NCBI GenBank assembly: GCA_023428205.1 | Contig: JAEYZB010000065.1 | Span: 1-7,550 of the forward strand | DNA: 7,550 bases | Direction: 5' to 3' | Source of the DNA: Bacteroidota bacterium | GTDB lineage: Bacteria > Bacteroidota > Bacteroidia > Chitinophagales > LD1 | Shown here: positions 1 to 5,855 of the stretch, in pieces | How positions within the stretch are numbered: position 1 is the stretch's first letter | Layout: every line of letters starts with the position of its first letter | Position numbers and translations under genes: made by a program | Notes under the pieces: model-generated | Told to the model about the DNA's origin: nothing | Database searches by the model: none | The model's input: only the letters and a program-made list of their open reading frames with translations

Positions 1-1
1 C

Positions 2-103
2 GATTCTACCGTGATTGAAAAACATTTACACCTCTTGCGCGATTTGCCCGAATATCAAACCATTTATCGTTTGCTTACGGAAAACATTCAACACAAAAAA
101 TAA
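2..103 (+). CDS. C-terminal end of an unidentified protein (5' partial)
   Basis: An open frame enters from the left edge and ends at a TAA at 101-103, giving 33 residues (begins DSTVIEKHLH, ends ENIQHKK). The residues are charged and probably helical, as in the tail of a soluble protein. There is no signal sequence, membrane segment or motif that I recognise, so the family cannot be named. It lies on the same strand as the receptor gene that starts 61 bp downstream, but a promoter candidate between them suggests separate transcription. That the frame is real rests on its continuity, its plausible composition and the clean non-coding gap after it. It is short enough that chance cannot be excluded. 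Confidence 0.6.
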   Translation, partial: DSTVIEKHLHLLRDLPEYQTIYRLLTENIQHKK

Positions 104-111
104 TCTCCTCC

Positions 112-142
112 TTGTTTGAATAGGGCATTTTGGGTATGTTCG
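112..142 (+). promoter_or_regulatory. Candidate Bacteroidota-type promoter for the receptor-lipoprotein unit
   Basis: TATGTTCG at 135-142 matches seven of the eight positions of the TAnnTTTG -7 element, counting the two free positions. A TTG at 112-114 lies 20 nt upstream, where the -33 element is expected; a TTTG at 115-118 is an alternative with a 16-nt gap. A transcript would start near 149, leaving a short leader before the ATG at 165. The call rests on motif and position only, and short AT-rich motifs arise easily by chance. Confidence 0.4.
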
Positions 143-164
143 CATACAAAGTCCGCAGCTATTT

Positions 165-2729
165 ATGAAGCGGTTTCTAACCATACTGTTTTCAGCTCCT
201 GTCTCTGTATCGGTTTTTGCTCAAACAGCAACTTCCGACACGCTCAACTGGAATGTCATTACTTCCAATCGAAACAACTACGACAATATCCCTGTAATCA
301 CGCTTTCGGAATCGGAAACTGAATCGGATGCAAACACACAAAACGTAGCCGGTATTTTGTCGGCATCGCGCGATGTTTTTCTTACAAACTCTGCTTTTCA
401 ACTTTCGCAGGGCGGATTTCGCTATCGAGGATATGCTGCTGAAAACACCGCCATTTTGATTAATGGCATTTCTATGAATGACCCCGATAACGGCTCCGTT
501 TTTTGGAGCGAATGGGGTGGACTGAATGATATGTTTCGCGGGCGACAAACGACTGTCGGGTTGGCGAATTCTACCTTTGCCTTTGGCGGTTTGGGTGGCG
601 GACTTTTATTTGATTCGCGGGCAGGACATGTCTATAAAGGATTGAATGTAGGTTATGCCATCACCAATCAGCGTTATCGCCATCGCATCAATGCCAGCTA
701 TGCCAGCGGTTTTTTAAAAGGCGATTGGGCGGTGGCCGCTGCGTTTACAAGACGTTGGGCAGAAAAAGGCTACGAACCCGGCACCTATTATGACGGCTAC
801 TCGTTTTTCTTTTCAGTCGAGAAACTAATCAAAACCCATCACAGTCTTTCGCTTACGACTTTTGGTGCACCCACAAAAAGCGCACGAGCAGCCTATTCCA
901 CGCATGAATTTCAAGATTTGGCGAACAATATTTATTACAATCCTGCTTGGGGATACCAAAACGGACAAATTAGAAACGCCAATATTTCCAACAATTTCGC
1001 ACCCGTAGTGATTTTAAATTATGAAGGAAAACTTTCATCATTTAGCAATTTAATGGCTTCCGTTTCCTTTCAGTCGGGCTACAATAAGTATTCAGGCTTT
1101 GATTGGTACAACTCGCAAAATCCTGCGCCCGACTATTACCGCAATGTACCGAGTTTGATGGATGACAGCGTAACCCGCCAGCAAGTGATAGCAAGCTATA
1201 CCGCGAATCCTGATTTATTGCAAATTCAATGGGACAAAATTTACACCATCAACCGCAATGCCTACGACTCGGTAGAAAACGCGAACGGAAGCGGAGAAAC
1301 GGTACGCGGAAACTGGTCGCGCTATGTGATTAGCGACCGAGTAGAAAAAAGCACGACCGGACAGTTCAATACAATTGTCAACCACACAATTAATGAACGC
1401 TTATCGCTTACCGCAGGCGTATCATATCAGTTTAGCAGAAGTCGCTTCTACAAACAGCTTACTGATTTATTGGGTGGCGATTTTTTTGTCAACCTCAATC
1501 AATTTGCCGAACGCGACTATGTGGGTAATGACACTGCCATTCAATACAACACGGACAAAATGAATGCCATTGTGAAAACGGGCGACATTTACGGTTACGA
1601 CTATTACAGCACGCTACACAAAGGTTCTGCCTGGGCACAATTGTATTTCAAGTTTAATCGTGTTGAGTTTTTCGGAGGAGTTACCGTTTCTGACAGTTAC
1701 TTTTGGCGAACAGGAAATTTTCGAAATGGTTTGTTTTTGGATAACTCAAAAGGGGATTCTAAAAAAATCAATTCGTTCAATTATGGCTTGAAAGGTGGCT
1801 TGCAAATAAAAATTGACGGACGAAATTATTTGTATGCAAATACGATGTATCAAACCGTAGCGCCTGCGTTTAATGATGCATTTTCCTCTCCACAATTACG
1901 CAATGCTATTTTACCAAAACTCACCAACGAAAAACAATTCGGATTTGAAGCCGGATATATTTTCAAGTCGCCAAAAATTTCTGCTAAAGCAACTTTTTTC
2001 TACTCCGCCATTCGTGATGCCATTCAAAACTATACGTACTATAATGACGATTATAACACGATGGTCAATTATTCTTTGAGCGGCATAAACAAACGACACC
2101 TTGGTGGAGAGCTCGGTTTTGATTATAATATTTGGAATGGACTTGGCATAACCGCTGTCGCGAACACAGGGAAATACACCTACACTTCGCGCCCCGTGGC
2201 ATATATCACGAAGAATAATGACAACAAAGTGTTGGATAATGAGAAAACCATATATTGGAAGAACTACCATGTTGCAAATGGCCCGCAAATGGCGTATTCA
2301 TTAGGCTTGCGCTATCGCTCTCCACAGTATTGGAATCTCGGATTGAATTTGAATTATTTTGATGGAATGTATGTGAATATAAGTCCCGCGCGCAGAACAG
2401 CCGATGCAATGGTAAATGTCAACCCCAACTCAGAAACATGGAATAACATCATTGACCAAGAAAAACTAAAAGGGCAATTTACGATGGATTTGCGCGGAGG
2501 ATACTCGTGGTTTTTAAACAAAACCTTTAAGCTAAAAAGCAAGGAACGATTTTATATCATTTTCAATTGGACAATCTCTAACATAACCAACAACACGAAG
2601 TTTGTGCTATATGCCAATGAACAACTCCGTTTTGACTACAATGAAAAAAACACGGAAAAGTTTGCCACTAAATATAAATACGCTCGCGGTATCGGATATT
2701 TTATTTCACTCAGTTTCAGAATGCAGTAA
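165..2729 (+). CDS. TonB-dependent outer-membrane receptor
   Basis: An 854-residue outer-membrane active transporter, which in this superfamily imports large or scarce ligands using TonB and the proton-motive force. Residues 1-20 form a signal peptide ending VSVFAQ. A stretch at 42-49 (IPVITLSE) is a possible TonB-box region. The plug domain spans about 56-150, with the hallmark run GGFRYRGY (83-90) and then LINGISMND (98-106). The rest, about 160-854, is rich in alternating aromatic and polar residues as in a 22-strand barrel, and it ends in an amphipathic strand (ISLSFRMQ). I see no cysteine. There is no N-terminal CarboxypepD_reg-like domain, unlike classical SusC proteins. The size fits the family and the frame is intact. 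The ATG at 165 is chosen because it gives a clean signal peptide; there is no strong ribosome-binding site, which is normal in this phylum. The lipoprotein gene follows within 27 bp, so the two are probably cotranscribed. The substrate is unknown. Confidence 0.93.
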   Translation: MKRFLTILFSAPVSVSVFAQTATSDTLNWNVITSNRNNYDNIPVITLSESETESDANTQNVAGILSASRDVFLTNSAFQLSQGGFRYRGYAAENTAILINGISMNDPDNGSVFWSEWGGLNDMFRGRQTTVGLANSTFAFGGLGGGLLFDSRAGHVYKGLNVGYAITNQRYRHRINASYASGFLKGDWAVAAAFTRRWAEKGYEPGTYYDGYSFFFSVEKLIKTHHSLSLTTFGAPTKSARAAYSTHEFQDLANNIYYNPAWGYQNGQIRNANISNNFAPVVILNYEGKLSSFSNLMASVSFQSGYNKYSGFDWYNSQNPAPDYYRNVPSLMDDSVTRQQVIASYTANPDLLQIQWDKIYTINRNAYDSVENANGSGETVRGNWSRYVISDRVEKSTTGQFNTIVNHTINERLSLTAGVSYQFSRSRFYKQLTDLLGGDFFVNLNQFAERDYVGNDTAIQYNTDKMNAIVKTGDIYGYDYYSTLHKGSAWAQLYFKFNRVEFFGGVTVSDSYFWRTGNFRNGLFLDNSKGDSKKINSFNYGLKGGLQIKIDGRNYLYANTMYQTVAPAFNDAFSSPQLRNAILPKLTNEKQFGFEAGYIFKSPKISAKATFFYSAIRDAIQNYTYYNDDYNTMVNYSLSGINKRHLGGELGFDYNIWNGLGITAVANTGKYTYTSRPVAYITKNNDNKVLDNEKTIYWKNYHVANGPQMAYSLGLRYRSPQYWNLGLNLNYFDGMYVNISPARRTADAMVNVNPNSETWNNIIDQEKLKGQFTMDLRGGYSWFLNKTFKLKSKERFYIIFNWTISNITNNTKFVLYANEQLRFDYNEKNTEKFATKYKYARGIGYFISLSFRMQ

Positions 2730-2756
2730 CGAGTGAAAAACGAAAAAATCAACGCC

Positions 2757-4193
2757 ATGAAAACACTAAAAACACTTTTTGCGATAACCCTTTTGCTGAC
2801 GGCTTCAGGTTGTGTGAAAGATAAATTTGACGAGCCGCCTTACGAGGGAGAAGACCCAAAAAACATTTCGGCAAACACCTCTATTGCTTCGCTGAAATCG
2901 TTCTACACGATTGGCGCTTCAACCCCTAAAGAAATCACCGATGACTGGATTATCTGCGGCATCGTAAATGGCGATGATAAAGAAGGAAATTTATATAAAA
3001 CAATCAGCATTCAAGATTCAACGGGCGGCATTCAGGTAAACATTGACAACTCATACTTGTATAATGATTACCCTGTCGGGCGCAGAGTGTTTATTAAATG
3101 CAAAGGATTGTATTTGGGCGAATATTCAGGCATGGTACAAATAGGAGGATACATTGATAATTCAGATGGTCGCATACAATTAGGAGGAATCAGCAGTGTA
3201 ATTGCACAAGACAAAATTCTGAAAGGCAAATGGAATCAACCGGTGAGCGTGCTGAATATCTCGATTGCCGATTTGGACAGCGTGGCACACCAATCGATGT
3301 TGGTGAAATTAAATGATGTGGAATTTGCCTGTGGCGAAACCAATCAGCCGTATGCCGATGCCGTCAATTTAGGAGCACTGAATAGAGTGTTGGAAGATTG
3401 TTCCGGAAATCAAATTACGGTGCGCACGAGTGGCTACGCGAAATTTGCGAGGGAACGCACGCCTGAGGGCAGAGGTTCTGTTACGGCTCTTTTCACGGTG
3501 TATAAATCATTTTCGTACTGGACTCCGCAATTGATTTTGCGAAACACCAATGATGTGCAACTGACCAACAATACACGCTGCAACGGAGCAATAGCAGGCG
3601 TTTCTTCGCTAATTTCCATTGGCACTTTGCGAGCATTATACACCGGCAGCCCGATTTACGCACTGTGTGCAAACAGAATTCGCGGAGTGGTGGTGTCAGA
3701 TAATTCAGGAAGTAATATTGACCCGTATAATGCGATAATACAAGATGAAACAGGCGGAATTACAATTCGTTTTTCGGAACCACATTCGTTGAGTTTAGGC
3801 GATGTGGTAGAAATCTCCACTTCGGGAGCAGAACTTTCTGAGTATAGACGTTTATTGCAACTGAATGATGTGCGCCTGGAAAATATCGTAAAACTAGGAA
3901 CAGAAACGCCTGTTCCGAATCCATTGACATTGGCGGATATTGTAACGGATTTTGAAACGTATGAATCTACATTGGTCGCCATTACGGATGCTGTCTTAAG
4001 CGGGAATAGCGGGAAGTATGGCGGTAGCGTAAATATGACGGATGGCTCAGGAAGTATTATTTTGTACACGCGCTCCGATGCAGATTTCGCACAACTCAAT
4101 TATCCAATCGGACAAAGGACAGTAGTAGGTGTTTTGCAACAATTCAACTCCGGCTATCAAATCAGCATTCGCACCACGGCAGATGTGTACTAA
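2757..4193 (+). CDS. DUF5689-type lipoprotein, probable partner of the TonB receptor
   Basis: A 478-residue lipoprotein from the ATG at 2757. A GTG at 2733 would add eight residues, but the ATG places the charged start directly before the hydrophobic run and so gives the better lipoprotein signal. Residues 1-18 are the signal and C19 is the likely lipidated cysteine (LLLTASGC). The next residues (VKDKFDEPPYEGED) are rich in K, D and E, resembling the lipoprotein export signal that sends Bacteroidota lipoproteins to the cell surface. The body shows a tandem duplication: residues 42-130 resemble 287-370 (IQDSTGGI at 85-92 against IQDETGGI at 328-335), and the second half of each copy is also weakly alike. 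The run around 204-230, with DCSGNQITVRTSGY, matches my recollection of the DUF5689 family. The beta-rich pattern suggests OB-like folds, which is inference. The gene follows the receptor closely, so a SusD-like accessory role in uptake is plausible. No enzymatic motif is visible. Confidence 0.85.
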   Translation: MKTLKTLFAITLLLTASGCVKDKFDEPPYEGEDPKNISANTSIASLKSFYTIGASTPKEITDDWIICGIVNGDDKEGNLYKTISIQDSTGGIQVNIDNSYLYNDYPVGRRVFIKCKGLYLGEYSGMVQIGGYIDNSDGRIQLGGISSVIAQDKILKGKWNQPVSVLNISIADLDSVAHQSMLVKLNDVEFACGETNQPYADAVNLGALNRVLEDCSGNQITVRTSGYAKFARERTPEGRGSVTALFTVYKSFSYWTPQLILRNTNDVQLTNNTRCNGAIAGVSSLISIGTLRALYTGSPIYALCANRIRGVVVSDNSGSNIDPYNAIIQDETGGITIRFSEPHSLSLGDVVEISTSGAELSEYRRLLQLNDVRLENIVKLGTETPVPNPLTLADIVTDFETYESTLVAITDAVLSGNSGKYGGSVNMTDGSGSIILYTRSDADFAQLNYPIGQRTVVGVLQQFNSGYQISIRTTADVY

Positions 4194-4209
4194 GAGAAAA
4201 AAGTTGAAG

Positions 4210-4272
4210 GTAAAATCCTGCTCGTTTTTTCGAGGGACTTGCAAATGGGAGAAAAAAACGAGGAGATTTTAC
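4210..4272. repeat. Long imperfect inverted repeat between convergent genes, possible bidirectional terminator
   Basis: The left arm, 4210-4230, is the reverse complement of the right arm, 4253-4272, except for a 3-by-2 internal loop. The pairing is 8 bp (GTAAAATC) plus 10 bp (CTCGTTTTTT) around a loop of 22 nt. It fills most of the 82-bp gap between the two convergent stop codons, where a terminator for both genes is expected. It is not a classical GC-rich stem followed by a T-run: the T-tract lies inside the arm. A shorter hairpin, CTCG-TTTTTT-CGAG at 4221-4234, would compete with the long one. The repeat is seen directly; the terminator role is inferred. Confidence 0.6.
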
Positions 4273-4275
4273 TCA

Positions 4276-5592
4276 TTAAATCTCTCTATTCACATCAAAT
4301 TTTTCCAAGTAATCTGCCACACGCTTCACGAACGAACCGCCCAATGAACCATCCACAATACGGTGGTCGTAAGAATGGCTGAGGAACATCATATGACGAA
4401 TACCAATCGTGTCGCCTTCGGGAGTTTCGATCACCACCGGTTTTTTGCGAATCGCTCCCACCGCTAAAATCGCCACTTGCGGTTGCAAGATGATTGGCGT
4501 TCCCATTACATTTCCGAATGTGCCTACATTGGAAAGCGTAAATGTTCCGCCTTCAACTTCTTCAGGTTTCAATTTGCCCTCACGAGCCCGTCCCGCCAAG
4601 TCATTTACTTTTTTCGCCAAACCAACCAGATTCAAGGTATCGGCATTTTTGATTACAGGGACTATCAAGTTTCCACTTGGAAGAGCCGCTGCCATACCGA
4701 TATTAAAATCCTTTTTAACGATGATATTATTCCCGTCAATAGACGTGTTTATCATTGGAAAATCGCGCAACGCTTTAGCGACAGCCTCCAAAAATATTGG
4801 CGTGAACGTGAAGTTTTCGCCATAGAGTTTTTTGAATTTGTCTTTGATTTTGTTTCGCCATAATACCAAGTTCGTAACGTCTGCTTCCACGAACGAAGTA
4901 ACGTGAGCCGAGGTATGTTTGGAGTTCACCATATTTTGCGCAATCATTTTGCGCATTCTGTCCATTTCAATAATTTCGACATTCCCGCTATACGATTTTG
5001 TGGCAACCACATCGGTTGTTTGCGGAACAACTACTTTGGTTGCTGAGCTTGTCGAAGCCTCTTCTTTTTGCGGAGCAACCACCACACCCGCTTTACGATT
5101 TTCTACATATTGCAAAATGTCTTTTTTCGTAACACGACCATTTGCGCCTGTTCCTGCCAAAGCCTCTAATTCCGCCATACTCACGCCCTCCTGACGCACA
5201 ATATTTAAAACCAATGGCGAATAAAACCGATCATCCGTTGCATTTACTTTTGTGGCGCTTACCGCTGTGCTTGTTGTTGCTTGTGGCGTTTGCACGGGAG
5301 CAGAAACAGAAGTAGTCGTTTGTGTTTTTGGAGCAGAAGACGTATTGCCCGCTTCGGTTTCAATCACGGCTACCACTTTGCCTACGGCAACTACATCATT
5401 TTCGTTAAACAAAAGCTCCTGCAACACTCCTGCCACAGGCGAAGGGACCTCCGAGTCCACTTTATCGGTTGCAATTTCCAACACCGCCTCATCAATACTT
5501 ACCGCATCACCGATTTTTTTATTCCATTTCAAAATCGTTGCCTCCGTAATACTTTCGCCCATTTTGGGCATTATCAATTCGTAGCGCGCCAT
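4276..5592 (-). CDS. 2-oxo acid dehydrogenase E2 component (dihydrolipoamide acyltransferase, probably branched-chain type)
   Basis: A 438-residue cytoplasmic enzyme that moves the acyl group from the lipoyl arm to coenzyme A in a 2-oxo acid dehydrogenase complex. An N-terminal lipoyl domain (about 2-78) carries the lipoylated lysine K44 in ATDKVDSE. A Thr/Ala/Ser-rich linker follows (81-119), then the E3-binding domain (about 123-165, with GANGRVTKKDIL), a second linker (168-202), and the catalytic domain (about 205-435) with the active-site motif DHRIVDG at 409-415 (H410, D414). All key residues are present. There is one lipoyl domain. The DKVDSEVPSP context and overall length resemble the E2 annotated as branched-chain in Bacteroidota, though a 2-oxoglutarate or pyruvate role cannot be excluded. 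No E1 or E3 gene is adjacent, so the gene appears to stand alone. A weak -7-like TAGTTTTA at 5634-5627 lies upstream. Its end faces the lipoprotein gene across an inverted repeat. Confidence 0.95.
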   Translation of the reverse strand: MARYELIMPKMGESITEATILKWNKKIGDAVSIDEAVLEIATDKVDSEVPSPVAGVLQELLFNENDVVAVGKVVAVIETEAGNTSSAPKTQTTTSVSAPVQTPQATTSTAVSATKVNATDDRFYSPLVLNIVRQEGVSMAELEALAGTGANGRVTKKDILQYVENRKAGVVVAPQKEEASTSSATKVVVPQTTDVVATKSYSGNVEIIEMDRMRKMIAQNMVNSKHTSAHVTSFVEADVTNLVLWRNKIKDKFKKLYGENFTFTPIFLEAVAKALRDFPMINTSIDGNNIIVKKDFNIGMAAALPSGNLIVPVIKNADTLNLVGLAKKVNDLAGRAREGKLKPEEVEGGTFTLSNVGTFGNVMGTPIILQPQVAILAVGAIRKKPVVIETPEGDTIGIRHMMFLSHSYDHRIVDGSLGGSFVKRVADYLEKFDVNREI

Positions 5593-5641
5593 TTAGTTTT
5601 GTGTTTTTCTGTCTCAAAATTCCGTCTAAAACTATAAAAAT

Positions 5642-5672
5642 ATTGGAAATCTGAACGGAAAGACTACATTTG
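5642..5672 (+). promoter_or_regulatory. Bacteroidota-type promoter of the tRNA-Leu gene
   Basis: TACATTTG at 5665-5672 is an exact match to the TAnnTTTG -7 element. ATTG at 5642-5645 supplies the -33 element, exactly 19 nt upstream. Transcription starting about 7 nt downstream would begin near 5679, only a few bases before the mature tRNA 5' end at 5683. The position, spacing and exact match make this the best-supported promoter in the window. It lies in the 90-bp gap shared with the divergent E2 gene. Confidence 0.72.
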
Positions 5673-5682
5673 CAACCCGCAA

Positions 5683-5764
5683 GCCTCAGTGGCGGAATTG
5701 GTAGACGCGCTCGACTCAAAATCGAGTGTTGAAAGACGTGGGGGTTCGATTCCCTCCTGGGGTA
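5683..5764 (+). tRNA. tRNA-Leu (anticodon CAA)
   Basis: The sequence folds as a class II tRNA. The acceptor stem GCCTCAG (5683-5689) pairs with CTGGGGT (5757-5763), including G-U pairs at 1-72 and 4-69. The D-stem is GCG/CGC with the loop GAATTGGTAGA. The anticodon stem CTCGA/TCGAG holds the loop CTCAAAA, giving anticodon CAA at 5717-5719, which reads UUG leucine codons. The long variable arm (5727-5739) can form a small GTT/GAC stem over GAAA. The T-arm is GGGGG-TTCGATT-CCCTC. The discriminator is A5764. The next bases are CAG, so the CCA tail is not encoded and must be added by the CCA-adding enzyme. The A73 discriminator and long variable arm both fit leucine identity. Confidence 0.96.
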
Positions 5765-5768
5765 CAGC

Positions 5769-5799
5769 AAGGTCGCTCAAATAGGAGCGACCTTTTTTT
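5769..5799 (+). terminator. Intrinsic (rho-independent) terminator of tRNA-Leu
   Basis: A perfect 10-bp stem, AAGGTCGCTC (5769-5778) with GAGCGACCTT (5785-5794), closes a 6-nt loop and runs into seven T residues (5793-5799). It starts 4 nt after the tRNA discriminator base, so it ends a single-gene tRNA transcript and insulates the thioredoxin gene downstream. Confidence 0.93.
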
Positions 5800-5822
5800 A
5801 TGCTCGTAATTTTCTATCTTCG
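5793..5822 (+). promoter_or_regulatory. Candidate promoter for the thioredoxin-BatA unit
   Basis: TATCTTCG at 5815-5822 matches TAnnTTTG except for one C, the same deviation as in the candidate at 135-142. The -33 element at a 19-nt spacing falls on the T-run of the tRNA terminator (5793-5795), giving TTT instead of TTG. Transcription would start near 5829, 27 nt before the ATG. A promoter is needed here because the preceding terminator is strong, but the match is imperfect. Confidence 0.45.
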
Positions 5823-5855
5823 TCAAGTTATTGATTCTTATATTACAAATAAACG

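Noticed and set aside
1911..2288. Open frame of 125 codons on the - strand inside the receptor gene
   Set aside because: It is antisense to a clearly real coding sequence, has no recognisable domain, and its composition is that of a reverse-strand shadow.
2733..2756. GTG start at 2733 for the lipoprotein, 4 bp after the receptor stop codon
   Set aside because: It would put eight charged and polar residues in front of an otherwise ideal lipoprotein signal. The ATG at 2757 gives a standard-length signal, so it is preferred. The GTG cannot be fully excluded.
3656..4099. Open frame of 147 codons on the - strand inside the lipoprotein gene
   Set aside because: The + strand frame here encodes the conserved second copy of the duplicated module, so the antisense frame is a by-product.
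4221..4234. Short hairpin CTCG-TTTTTT-CGAG as a stand-alone terminator
   Set aside because: The stem is only 4 bp and is not followed by a T-run. It is kept only as a competing fold of the longer inverted repeat.
4409..5637. Several + strand open frames of 90-138 codons opposite the E2 gene
   Set aside because: They lie antisense to a complete, motif-rich E2 gene and show no domain of their own. The low-complexity parts mirror the Ala/Thr-rich linkers.
5519..5770. Open frame of 83 codons on the - strand across the tRNA and the start of the E2 gene
   Set aside because: It runs through the tRNA and its promoter, and has no recognisable protein features.
5683..5799. Mobile-element attachment site at the 3' end of the tRNA
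   Set aside because: tRNA 3' ends are common integration sites, but no direct repeat of the tRNA end, integrase gene or foreign-looking DNA is visible nearby.
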